Positions 1 through 6,222 of a stretch of 10,798 nt of DNA are shown here, one piece after another (the first letter of the stretch is position 1; the number at the start of each line of letters is the position of its first letter). Under the pieces are notes generated by a model, which was given only the letters and a program-made list of their open reading frames with translations, searched no databases and was not told the DNA's origin. The DNA comes from Pseudomonadota bacterium (lineage in GTDB: Bacteria > Pseudomonadota > Alphaproteobacteria > UBA8366 > JADFVY01): contig JADFVY010000310.1 in the NCBI GenBank assembly GCA_015222795.1, forward strand, positions 1-10,798. The letters run 5' to 3'. The position numbers and the translations under genes are program-made.

Positions 1-2
1 GG

Positions 3-125
3 TATATGGACGGCAAGATCAATATTGACGATTTGATCACCCACACCATGCCGCTGGACAAGATAAACGACGCCTTTGACCTGATGCACGCGGGCAAATC
101 GATCCGCAGCGTGGTGATGTTTTAG
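3..125 (+). CDS. frmA: Class III alcohol dehydrogenase / S-(hydroxymethyl)glutathione dehydrogenase, C-terminal end only
   Basis: The window opens inside this gene: 40 in-frame codons from position 3 to a TAG stop at 123-125. The visible peptide (YMDGKINIDDLITHTMPLDK... ending GKSIRSVVMF) has the typical C-terminus of class III zinc alcohol dehydrogenases, with the 'LITH' segment, 'INDAFDLMHAGKSIR' and a hydrophobic last residue. The family oxidises S-hydroxymethylglutathione, formed spontaneously from formaldehyde and glutathione, to S-formylglutathione with NAD+ in the cytoplasm. The catalytic zinc and NAD-binding parts lie outside the window, so activity cannot be judged. It converges on the transpeptidase gene with 14 bases between stop codons and no visible terminator. 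A formaldehyde-handling enzyme near demethylation genes fits functionally, but the two are not in one operon. The symbol is by family; adhC, adhI or flhA are used in other genomes. Confidence 0.88.
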   Translation, partial: YMDGKINIDDLITHTMPLDKINDAFDLMHAGKSIRSVVMF

Positions 126-139
126 GAGCGCTATCCAGC

Positions 140-628
140 TTACGGCTTTATCGTGATCGGCGTGCCGTTGGGGACGCTGGCCCAGATTTCGTCCATCGCT
201 TCGTCGGTCACCGCTATGCAGCCCAGGGTCCAGTCGCGGTTGCCGCGTGAGGGGTTGTGGCGGCCGTGGATGAAGATCGCGCCGCCTGGCGGTACGCTGC
301 GCGCCTTGGCGCTGGCCTTGTCGCCGGTGTCGGGATAGGAGATGTGGATCGACAGGTAGAAGCTGCTGTTCGGGTTGCGCCAGTCGAGGATGTAATCGCC
401 CTCGGGCGTGCGGCCGTCGCCCTCGCGCTGCTTGTGGCCCTCGGGCGCGAAGCCCAGGCCGATGGGATAGCTCTTCCAGATCTCGCCGTCACGCAGCAGA
501 TGGATTTGCCGCGCGCCCTTGTCGACCACCACTTTATCGGCCTTTTCCGTCGCGTGTTCAGTCTCATGCGCTTGCGCCGCGAGGGCGGCGAACCCCAGAC
601 ACAGCGCCACTATCAGCCGGGCAATCAT
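140..628 (-). CDS. Exported L,D-transpeptidase, YkuD-domain family
   Basis: This encodes 162 residues. Residues 1-20 form a signal peptide (MIARLIVALCLGFAALAAQA), with likely cleavage after AQA20. The rest is one YkuD catalytic domain, about residues 32-160. The catalytic signature is a histidine in 'IFIHGR' (H121) and a cysteine in 'DWTLGCIAVTD' (C137), the nucleophile of L,D-transpeptidases. The common SHGCIR motif is replaced by a TLGCIAVT form, which resembles the YafK/DpaA-like branch more than cross-linking enzymes such as YnhG. Members act in the periplasm on meso-diaminopimelate-containing stem peptides; some make 3-3 cross-links, others attach or release lipoproteins. Which reaction applies here cannot be told. 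There is no LysM or other peptidoglycan-binding domain. The Shine-Dalgarno before the ATG at 628 is weak, but a good sigma70-type promoter lies upstream. It appears to be monocistronic and unrelated to the catabolic cluster. Confidence 0.9.
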   Translation of the reverse strand: MIARLIVALCLGFAALAAQAHETEHATEKADKVVVDKGARQIHLLRDGEIWKSYPIGLGFAPEGHKQREGDGRTPEGDYILDWRNPNSSFYLSIHISYPDTGDKASAKARSVPPGGAIFIHGRHNPSRGNRDWTLGCIAVTDEAMDEIWASVPNGTPITIKP

Positions 629-663
629 GCGGTGACATTTCTTTCGGTTTCATCATTCATGAG

Positions 664-692
664 AGGATATTTACACACGGCGTCGGTGCCAA
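664..692 (-). promoter_or_regulatory. Candidate sigma70 promoter of the L,D-transpeptidase gene
   Basis: Read on the minus strand, TTGGCA (692-687, 5 of 6 to the -35 consensus) is separated by exactly 17 bases from TATCCT (669-664, 4 of 6 to the -10 consensus). The predicted start of transcription is near 657, giving a leader of about 28 bases before the ATG at 628. It is found by eye, so a chance match is possible. It lies wholly in the 85-base gap between the regulator and the transpeptidase. Confidence 0.45.
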
Positions 693-713
693 GGCAAACC
701 ACCCCAATTCACT

Positions 714-1610
714 TCAATAGCCCTGCTTGGCGACGAGCGCTAAAAGCCAGGCCCTCATGCTCCGCACGCGGGCCAGTGAGTCGCCTCTTTCCGTCGTCAC
801 AAAGTAATAGGACCAACCAGTGGCAACGGGCTCTTTGATCGGCTCGACCAGCACTCCGCGGGATTTTTGCCAGTCGCCGAACGGGCGTCGATCCATCGCC
901 AGCCCAAGACCTTCCCGGGCGGCTTGTAAAACATTCGATCGACTGTCAAAGGACAGGCTGGTCGAGTTCGGTTCGGTCGTCACCCCGCGGCCAGCGGCCC
1001 AGATCGACCATTCGTCCCGATGCAGGGTGGAACCGATAAGTCGATGGAAGATTACATCTTCAACCGACATGAATGGTCCCTCCTGGGTCAAAAAGTCAGG
1101 CGAACAGACCGGAATTATCACTTCCTCGAACAACAGGGTATGAAAGGCCGTGTCGGGCGGTTTGTCCCGATATACGATCGCCGCATCGATATCCGAGCCG
1201 GACAGATTAACGGTCTCCGGGGAAGAGATAATAGAGACCCGGAGATCAGGAAGGCCTTCAGCGAGGTCGCGCAAATTGGGGATCAGCCAGAGATTGGCCA
1301 AAGACTGAAACATGTGCAGTTGGAGGGGGGTGTCGTCCGCCGCGCGTCGACTTGCCTTGGTCGCCGATTCGATAAGATCAAGCGCCACGGAAATTTCCTT
1401 CTGATAGGCAACGCCCTCTTCGGTCAGCGTCAGGCCGCCCGTGTGCCGACGAAAAAGGGTCAGGCCCAAAAAGGCTTCCAATGATCGAATCTGATGGCTG
1501 ATGGCCGAGGTCGAGACGAGCAGTTCATTCGCCGCGGTACTTTGTTTGCCAAGCCGCGCGGTCGCCTCGAATGCCCGCAAGGCGGCAAAGGGCGGAAGGC
1601 GGCGGTTCAT
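714..1610 (-). CDS. LysR-type transcriptional regulator, GcvA-like
   Basis: From the preferred ATG at 1610 this is 298 residues, the usual length for the family. The frame stays open to a GTG at 1670 (20 extra residues), but the homologous part begins at MNRRLPPFAALRAFEA, the standard N-terminus of GcvA-like LysR proteins, so the ATG is chosen. No strong Shine-Dalgarno is visible for either start. The N-terminal winged helix-turn-helix spans about residues 5-65, with the recognition segment 'STSAISHQIRSLEAFLG' and the wing 'LFRRHTGGLTLTEEG'. The effector-binding periplasmic-fold domain follows from about residue 90 to the end. It points the same way as the upstream MmgE/PrpD operon, 208 bases after its stop, so it could be a read-through member or have its own promoter in the gap. 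LysR proteins usually control nearby catabolic genes with a small-molecule effector. Control of the operon and of mttB is inferred from position only. Confidence 0.9.
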   Translation of the reverse strand: MNRRLPPFAALRAFEATARLGKQSTAANELLVSTSAISHQIRSLEAFLGLTLFRRHTGGLTLTEEGVAYQKEISVALDLIESATKASRRAADDTPLQLHMFQSLANLWLIPNLRDLAEGLPDLRVSIISSPETVNLSGSDIDAAIVYRDKPPDTAFHTLLFEEVIIPVCSPDFLTQEGPFMSVEDVIFHRLIGSTLHRDEWSIWAAGRGVTTEPNSTSLSFDSRSNVLQAAREGLGLAMDRRPFGDWQKSRGVLVEPIKEPVATGWSYYFVTTERGDSLARVRSMRAWLLALVAKQGY

Positions 1611-1673
1611 CCGGTTCGCGCGGACATAAGATGAAAAACCGCCTGGCAGACTGGATCCGGCATCGGGCACCCT

Positions 1674-1688
1674 TGATATTCATTATCA
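1674..1688. promoter_or_regulatory. Inverted repeat upstream of the LysR gene, possible operator
   Basis: TGATATTCATTATCA is a perfect 5-bp inverted repeat (TGATA / TATCA) around a 5-base centre, in an AT-rich patch about 71 bases upstream of the preferred regulator start. Its size and dyad shape are compatible with a LysR recognition site, which is often a short interrupted dyad of the T-N11-A type, and autoregulation from this position is common. A loose likeness to a Fur box is also possible. It is a short motif, so the functional call is weak. Confidence 0.3.
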
Positions 1689-1715
1689 TGAGCCGGCGTA
1701 TACGGCGCCGCCATG

Positions 1716-1748
1716 CGCCAATCTTACTCAACGCTCAATCTTACTCAA
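1716..1748. repeat. Two-copy tandem repeat, 13-bp core CAATCTTACTCAA
   Basis: CAATCTTACTCAA occurs at 1719-1731 and again at 1736-1748. Both copies are preceded by CGC, so the unit is 16-17 bp and the two are effectively tandem. Read on the minus strand the core is TTGAGTAAGATTG, each copy starting with a -35-like TTGAGT. It lies between the end of the MmgE/PrpD gene and the LysR gene, upstream of the latter. It could be a pair of binding half-sites about 1.6 helical turns apart, or a simple slippage duplication. Confidence 0.55.
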
Positions 1749-1808
1749 TGCCCTTAAGCCATTTTTATCTACCATCCCACTCCACATGACGGTGCCGACG
1801 AACTGCAT
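1728..1808 (-). CDS. Possible 26-residue small ORF coupled to the MmgE/PrpD gene
   Basis: An ATG at 1808 follows GAGGAG (1820-1815) with a 6-base spacer. That is a very good Shine-Dalgarno, and it overlaps the TGA stop of the MmgE/PrpD gene. The ORF has 26 codons (MQFVGTVMWSGMVDKNGLRA...) and ends at TGA 1730-1728 inside the tandem repeat. No family is recognised. It could be a real small coupled protein, the stub of a fourth operon gene lost by deletion, or chance. The ribosome-binding site and spacing favour it. Short length and the absence of any recognisable domain argue against it. Confidence 0.22.
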   Translation of the reverse strand: MQFVGTVMWSGMVDKNGLRALSKIER

Positions 1809-1818
1809 GGCCTGCTCC

Positions 1819-3186
1819 TCAAGGGGCCGACAGGCAGAGATCCAGCAGTTCGCCAAACGCCGGTGCGTCCAGGCCGTCGAATACGGTCGATAGCTCGGCG
1901 ATGCGGGTCGCGCGCGGCGCACCCAGAACCGGTTCGGCGAAGGCATTGAATTTACTCAATATCTCTGCGTCCGATAGCGGCGCGTCCGTGTCGCCGCGCG
2001 GCGTGCGCGCGGCATCCGCGAATTCGCGCCCGTCCGTCGTAACCAGCGTGACCTGCGCCCATCGTTTGCCGACACTGATCTCGGTCAAATGGGGGTCGTC
2101 AATCAATTCGGTGGCCCGGCTGATCCGCAAGATTTCCGGATCGTTTAGCGTTTCCGGGTTTAGTTCCGCTATCCCCATGCGACCGCGCACGATCATCGTG
2201 GCGACCGGGAAGGCGATGGCATAGGTCAATTCGTCCAGTGATTTTGGCTCATGCCCCGCCAAACGCGTGGCGTTATGAAAGGTGCGAATGCGCACCGATG
2301 CGATCTCCCCGGCGGTCAGGCCATGCTCGGTCATCAACGCCTGCACCGCGTCCAGCGCCGGATGCGCCCACCGACAACAGGGATAAGGTTTGTAATGAGT
2401 ATGTTCGACCGTCCGCCAGCCCTCGCCTATATCGGCCCAGTAGGGCGCGGCGTCGATGCCCTCGCAGGTCAGGGCCGGCGCCCCGGTGAAACCTTCGCGC
2501 GCCAGATAGGCGCCGGTAACGCCCGATGGCGCGCCCCAGCCAACGCCATCGCGGAGCATGGTTGGAAAATCGATGCAGCGCATCATCTGGCTGCGCGGCC
2601 CATGATATTCACCGATGCCCGCGGCGTGGCGAATTTGATTTTCATCGCCTCCCAGCATCCGCGCGCTCGCCGCCGCGACACCGACCGCGGTCCAGGCCCC
2701 CGACGTATGGTAGTCGGCGCAGGTCGCGTGCTGAACCTGACCCGCGCGATAGCTGACTTCATAGGCAATCGCGAGCCAGACGGCGAAATCCCGGCCCGAA
2801 ATTTTCGCGCCGCTCACTTGCATCGCGTCGGCGATGGCCAGCAGGGACGGAAAGATTGCCGAACCCGCGTGGCCCTTGTTGGGCGATGTTCCGTCATGGG
2901 CGTCGATGCTGTCGACGCCAAAGGCGCCCGCCATGGCGGCCCCGGCCGGGCTGACCGTCCGACCATCGAACAGAATCCGCGCCGGCCCCGCGGCACCCGC
3001 GCCAAATAGCGCCAGAGCCCCCTTTCTGGCAAGCGCCGAAAGTTCCGTCGTCGATCCAACGGCGGCAACGCCCATGGTATCGAGGAAGCTGCGCCGCAAA
3101 ACCGTAAGCAACGAGTCGGGCAGATCGTCGTAGCCGAGTTCCGCCGCAAATTTCGCCATGGCATGGGGATCGATGCAATGGGTCAC
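1819..3186 (-). CDS. MmgE/PrpD-family protein (2-methylcitrate dehydratase / aconitate decarboxylase-like)
   Basis: From the preferred GTG at 3186 this is 455 residues, a normal length for the family, which includes 2-methylcitrate dehydratase, cis-aconitate decarboxylase and iminodisuccinate epimerase. An ATG at 3201 is in frame, but a perfect AAGGAGGT (3198-3191) lies just after it and 4 bases before the GTG, so the GTG fits better. Numbered from the GTG, conserved pieces are D95-A-H-D-G-T100 with GHAG (H106), 'DYHTSGAW' (H160) and 'KPYPCCRWAH' (H275). These match most active-site positions known from aconitate decarboxylase. The stretch where that enzyme has a catalytic lysine (typically K-x-L-H-x-G-R-A) reads here 'PTMLRDGVGWGAPSG', with L or R at the lysine position, so a different reaction or substrate is likely. 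It is the last clear gene of the operon, 11 bases after the aminotransferase stop. The substrate is unknown; a 2-oxo- or dicarboxylic intermediate from the upstream enzymes is a guess. Confidence 0.88.
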   Translation of the reverse strand: MTHCIDPHAMAKFAAELGYDDLPDSLLTVLRRSFLDTMGVAAVGSTTELSALARKGALALFGAGAAGPARILFDGRTVSPAGAAMAGAFGVDSIDAHDGTSPNKGHAGSAIFPSLLAIADAMQVSGAKISGRDFAVWLAIAYEVSYRAGQVQHATCADYHTSGAWTAVGVAAASARMLGGDENQIRHAAGIGEYHGPRSQMMRCIDFPTMLRDGVGWGAPSGVTGAYLAREGFTGAPALTCEGIDAAPYWADIGEGWRTVEHTHYKPYPCCRWAHPALDAVQALMTEHGLTAGEIASVRIRTFHNATRLAGHEPKSLDELTYAIAFPVATMIVRGRMGIAELNPETLNDPEILRISRATELIDDPHLTEISVGKRWAQVTLVTTDGREFADAARTPRGDTDAPLSDAEILSKFNAFAEPVLGAPRATRIAELSTVFDGLDAPAFGELLDLCLSAP

Positions 3187-3190
3187 GGCA

Positions 3191-3198
3191 ACCTCCTT
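3191..3198 (-). promoter_or_regulatory. Strong Shine-Dalgarno that decides the MmgE/PrpD start
   Basis: AAGGAGGT read on the minus strand is fully complementary to the 16S rRNA 3' end. It begins directly after the ATG at 3201-3199, too late to serve that codon, and ends 4 bases before the GTG at 3186-3184. The TGA stop of the aminotransferase (3200-3198) overlaps that ATG, giving a tempting but probably false ATGA coupling. Confidence 0.75.
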
Positions 3199-4391
3199 CA
3201 TTTCAATATGTCACAAGCCGCCGCCATGCGCTGCAAACCCCGTTTGATCTCGGCCTCCGACAGCGCGATGGACAGGCGGAAATAAGGATCGCACGAAAAA
3301 CCCGCGCCCGGTACCACCACAACGCCGGCATCCAGGAACCAGGCCGCCAGATCGGTGGAACTTTCGATAATCTGACCGTCGGGCCGACATTTACCAATCA
3401 GTCCACCGCAATCGGGCATGATATAGAAGGCGCCTTCCGGCGCGCGGGCCCGCAATCCGTCGATATTATTGATCCCGGCAACGGCGAGATCGCGTCGGCG
3501 CCGATAGATGTCCCGCCAATCCGCGAGGAACTCCCGTGGCCCGTCGAGCGCCGCCGTCGCCGCGATCTGGCTGATCGAGCAGGGCCCGCCATTGTTCTGC
3601 GAGAAAATCAAGCGAATACCATCGGTCCACCATTTTGGCCCGCCGCCGAAACCGATCCGCCATCCGGTCATGGCATAGGCCTTGGAGACCCCGTTGACGG
3701 TCAGCACCCGCTTGGACAGGTCCGGGGCGACGGCGGCCAGAGTGGCGAATTCACGCCCATCGAAGACGATATGTTCATACAGATCGTCGCTTATGACCAG
3801 CACCTGGGGATGCCGGCGCAGCACCTCGGCCAGTGCTTGCAATTGCTCGGCGGAATAGACCGCCCCGGTCGGGTTCGACGGCGAACAGAGTATCAACAGC
3901 CGGGTGGCTGGCGTGATCGCGGCCTCCAGCGCCGATGCCGTCAGCTTGAAATTTCCTTCAAGGTTTGTTTCAAGCAACACCGGGCGGGCGCCCGCCAACT
4001 GCAGCATGCCCAGATGCGATGTCCATGCGGGGGATGTCAGAATCGCTTCCTCGCCGGGGTTTATGACCGCCTGCACCGCCGTTGCCAATAGCGGTTTCGC
4101 GCCCGCGCCGACGACGATCTCGGCGCGTGAAAATTTCAATCCGTTGTCGCGCAGGAATTTCCTGGCGATTGCGTCCTTAAGCGCCGCCGTGCCATCGGTC
4201 GAGGTATAGCGGGTGATACCGTCGGCGATGGCCTGGGCGCCGGCTTCGCAAATATGGGCGGGCGTATCGAAATCAGGCTCGCCAATCGAAAAATCAACCA
4301 AGTCCCGGCCGCCCTCTCTAAGGGCTGTCGCCTGATCGAAGATCGAGGAGATGGCCGAGGCCGGAATTGCCGCTATGGTGCGTGCCAGCAT
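3198..4391 (-). CDS. PLP-dependent aminotransferase, class I/II (AspC / arginine-pyruvate transaminase-like)
   Basis: This encodes 397 residues, a standard fold-type I aminotransferase length. Visible landmarks are the N-terminal substrate-binding 'DFSIGEPDFDTP', 'NPTG' (N173-G176), 'SDDLYEHI' (the cofactor-pyridine aspartate and Y205), the Schiff-base lysine in 'GVSKAYAMTGWRIG' (K237) with R245, and the carboxylate-binding arginine in 'PYFRLSIA' (R372). The set is complete, so the enzyme should be active in the cytoplasm, moving an amino group between an amino acid and a 2-oxo acid. Substrate is not predictable from motifs. The ATG at 4391 follows the TGA of the ThDP gene by one base (TGACATG), so the two are translationally coupled; the Shine-Dalgarno is only a run of G. 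Pairing with a ThDP enzyme suggests transamination followed by 2-oxo-acid decarboxylation, as in the AruH/AruI arginine route. This parallel is inference, not identity. Confidence 0.92.
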   Translation of the reverse strand: MLARTIAAIPASAISSIFDQATALREGGRDLVDFSIGEPDFDTPAHICEAGAQAIADGITRYTSTDGTAALKDAIARKFLRDNGLKFSRAEIVVGAGAKPLLATAVQAVINPGEEAILTSPAWTSHLGMLQLAGARPVLLETNLEGNFKLTASALEAAITPATRLLILCSPSNPTGAVYSAEQLQALAEVLRRHPQVLVISDDLYEHIVFDGREFATLAAVAPDLSKRVLTVNGVSKAYAMTGWRIGFGGGPKWWTDGIRLIFSQNNGGPCSISQIAATAALDGPREFLADWRDIYRRRRDLAVAGINNIDGLRARAPEGAFYIMPDCGGLIGKCRPDGQIIESSTDLAAWFLDAGVVVVPGAGFSCDPYFRLSIALSEAEIKRGLQRMAAACDILK

Positions 4392-4392
4392 G

Positions 4393-6033
4393 TCAGCCCC
4401 GCAGATCGGATAAAGTGAGGTTCGGGCCCAGATGCTCGGGGCCCGCCAGGATATGAATCACCGCCGCCTTGCCGCTGGCCATCGCGCGTTCCAGCGCCGG
4501 GGCAAATTCCCCGGTTTTTTCGACGCGTTCGCCGTGAGCGCCATACCCGCGGGCGACAACGGCAAAATCCGGGTTGGTCAATTCCGTGCCGTAAACCTTC
4601 CCCGGATAGGCGATTTCCTGATGTGCCCGAATGGTTCCATACATGCCGTTGTCGACGATGATAAAGATCGGATCGAGGTCATAATGAACCGCCGTGGCCA
4701 GTTCCTGCCCGGTCATCAAAAAATCCCCGTCGCCTCCCATATAGACGGCGGGCGCGTCGGGCCGGGCGATTTTCGCCGCGATGGCGGCCGGCACACCCAT
4801 CCCCATGGCGCCCGAAATCGGCGCGAGGGCGCCCCGGAACTGGCGATAGTCGTAATGAATATTGGGCCAGTCGGAGGCATTGCCGGCGCCGGTGGTCATT
4901 GTTGTGTCGCCAGCCAGGCGATCGTTCAGAACACTCATCACCACACCCATATCGACCGGGCCCTTTTGCGGTGGCAAGGCGCGCATTGCCAGATAGGCTT
5001 GCCGGGCTTCCTTGCGCGATTTGCCATGTTGCCGCCGGGCGGGCAGGGCGGCCAATGCCATTGCCGTCTCGCTGGGATCGGCCAGAATCGGCAGGTCGGC
5101 CTGATACAGCCGCCCGAGCTCTTCGCCGCAGGGATAGATATGGACCAGCTTGCAGGCCGGAACCGGCGCTTCGATCAGGCTGAATTTCAACGTTGTCCCG
5201 TCGTTCAGCCGCGCCCCCAGCGCGATCACCAGATCGGCCTCGCGCGCGTAATCATTGGGCATCGGCTTGCCACCAAAGCCAAGGTTGCCGATAAAATTCG
5301 GATGGTCGTGCGGAAACAGACCCTGGCGCCGGAACCCGACACAAACCGGTAAATCATGACTCTCGACGAAATCGATCGCGGCCCGGTGGCCGGCCTCGGT
5401 CCAGCCGGTTCCGCCCAGTAACAAAAGCGGTTTCTCCGCCTGTGACAGCAGTTCGCCCACGGCCGCGATCTCGGACGTTCCGGGCCGGGCCGGTGTCATC
5501 TTGACCGGTGGCAGGTCGGGCGCATCGGTGCCGCTGAACAGCATTTCCTCGGGCAGCGCCAGGGCGACTGGACCAGGCCTGCCCGAAACGGCGGTCTTAT
5601 AGGCCCGGTTTACATATTCCGGGATTCTCGCCGCATCATCGACCTCCGCCACCCATTTCACCATTGAGCCCAGATAGCGGCCGTAATCGATTTCCTGAAA
5701 GGCCTCGCGATCGCGATGGCTGCGTTTGATCTGCCCGATCAGCAGGATCAGGGGCGTCGAGCCCTGCTGCGCCGTGTGTAAGCCGATTGACGCATTTGTT
5801 ACGCCCGGGCCACGGGTCACGAAACAAACTCCCGGCTTGCCGGTCGCATCGGACCAGGCCGCCGCCATGAATGCCGCCGCCCCTTCCTGGCGCGCCGTGA
5901 TATAGCGTACCGAATTACCGGCGTCATGCAGCGCATCAAGGGCGGCGAGATAGCTTTCACCCGGCACGCCAAAGACAACTTCCGCGCCGTTGTTGCGCAG
6001 GGCGTCGATCAGTATCTGTCCACCAGTTCGCAA
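4393..6033 (-). CDS. ThDP-dependent enzyme, acetolactate synthase / 2-oxo-acid decarboxylase family
   Basis: This encodes 546 residues. It starts at TTG 6033, preceded by AAAGGA with an 8-base spacer, and has an in-frame TAA at 6048-6046, so no longer start exists. Domain order is that of acetolactate-synthase-like enzymes: N-terminal pyrimidine-binding domain (about 1-170) with 'VFGVPGESYLA' and the cofactor-activating glutamate in 'ARQEGAAAFMA' (E50); central Rossmann-like domain (about 185-325) with 'LLLLGGTGW' and 'LVIALGARLNDGTT'; C-terminal diphosphate-binding domain (about 355-530) with the Mg/diphosphate motif GGDGDF (433-438) to 'DNGMYGTI' (N462). All cofactor motifs are intact. No regulatory small subunit gene is adjacent, which argues against housekeeping valine/isoleucine synthesis. 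Likely roles are decarboxylation or carboligation of a 2-oxo acid made by the coupled aminotransferase. Relatives include AruI (2-ketoarginine decarboxylase) and sulfoacetaldehyde acetyltransferase; the substrate is open. Confidence 0.9.
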   Translation of the reverse strand: MRTGGQILIDALRNNGAEVVFGVPGESYLAALDALHDAGNSVRYITARQEGAAAFMAAAWSDATGKPGVCFVTRGPGVTNASIGLHTAQQGSTPLILLIGQIKRSHRDREAFQEIDYGRYLGSMVKWVAEVDDAARIPEYVNRAYKTAVSGRPGPVALALPEEMLFSGTDAPDLPPVKMTPARPGTSEIAAVGELLSQAEKPLLLLGGTGWTEAGHRAAIDFVESHDLPVCVGFRRQGLFPHDHPNFIGNLGFGGKPMPNDYAREADLVIALGARLNDGTTLKFSLIEAPVPACKLVHIYPCGEELGRLYQADLPILADPSETAMALAALPARRQHGKSRKEARQAYLAMRALPPQKGPVDMGVVMSVLNDRLAGDTTMTTGAGNASDWPNIHYDYRQFRGALAPISGAMGMGVPAAIAAKIARPDAPAVYMGGDGDFLMTGQELATAVHYDLDPIFIIVDNGMYGTIRAHQEIAYPGKVYGTELTNPDFAVVARGYGAHGERVEKTGEFAPALERAMASGKAAVIHILAGPEHLGPNLTLSDLRG

Positions 6034-6041
6034 TATAGGAT

Positions 6042-6047
6042 TCCTTT
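6042..6047 (-). promoter_or_regulatory. Ribosome-binding site supporting the TTG start of the ThDP gene
   Basis: AAAGGA on the minus strand sits 8 bases before TTG 6033-6031. An in-frame TAA at 6048-6046 overlaps it, ruling out any upstream start, and the next in-frame methionine (residue 56) would delete the catalytic glutamate. The TTG is therefore the only sensible start, which usually means reduced translation initiation for the first gene of the operon. Confidence 0.75.
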
Positions 6048-6065
6048 ACGGGTTTAGGGGATTTC

Positions 6066-6095
6066 ACTATCAACGACCCGGGAAGTTCGTTTCAA
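6066..6095 (-). promoter_or_regulatory. Candidate promoter of the ThDP-aminotransferase-MmgE operon
   Basis: On the minus strand TTGAAA (6095-6090, 5 of 6 to -35) and GATAGT (6071-6066, 4 of 6 to -10) are 18 bases apart. The predicted transcript start is near 6059, leaving a leader of about 26 bases with the AAAGGA ribosome-binding site. The -35 box is embedded in the perfect palindrome TTCAATTGAA (6091-6100), so a protein bound there would block or modulate the promoter. Confidence 0.38.
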
Positions 6096-6158
6096 TTGAA
6101 TATTTTGCACCGGCTTTGAACCATGCTCAACCATGAACTCTCGCGTGAATTCAGTTCA
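6091..6158. promoter_or_regulatory. Palindromes in the divergent control region, possible operators
   Basis: Between the divergent operons are several dyads: TTCAATTGAA (6091-6100, perfect 10 bp), an interrupted repeat TGAACT-N13-AGTTCA (6134-6139 / 6153-6158), TGAATTCA (6145-6152) inside it, and a short direct repeat AACCATG (6119-6125 and 6130-6136). A 9-bp direct repeat TTTCACTAT also brackets the region (6062-6070 and 6175-6183). A shared intergenic region of 194 bases with such symmetry is the usual setting for one regulator acting on both sides; the LysR protein encoded in this cluster is the nearest candidate. Individual motifs are short and some will be chance. Confidence 0.4.
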
Positions 6159-6216
6159 ACCTGGGTTGCCCCGTTTTCACTATTCTGTTTGGCAATTTTC
6201 AGCCAGTTTGCAGGCA

Positions 6217-6222
6217 TATAAT
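6217..6222 (+). promoter_or_regulatory. Consensus -10 box TATAAT very close to the mttB-like start
   Basis: A perfect TATAAT ends 5 bases before the ATG at 6228. If used, transcription would begin around 6228-6230, giving a leaderless or nearly leaderless message. No good -35 is seen at 16-18 bases; TTGGCA (6189-6194) is 22 bases away, so an activator would be expected. Alternatively this AT-rich stretch is incidental and the promoter lies further upstream. Confidence 0.33.

Noticed and set aside
257..838. A 193-codon plus-strand frame across the transpeptidase and its promoter
   Set aside because: It overlaps a well-supported exported enzyme on the other strand and shows no coherent domain.
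1611..1670. A 20-residue N-terminal extension of the LysR protein from GTG 1670
   Set aside because: The LysR homology starts exactly at the ATG at 1610, and the extension is not typical of the family.
2251..3009. A 252-codon plus-strand open frame opposite the MmgE/PrpD gene
   Set aside because: It is rich in R, P, A and G with no motif, so it is a shadow of the real gene.
4432..5352. A 306-codon plus-strand open frame inside the ThDP gene
   Set aside because: It is a shadow of the conserved minus-strand protein: low-complexity, GC-driven composition and no family features.
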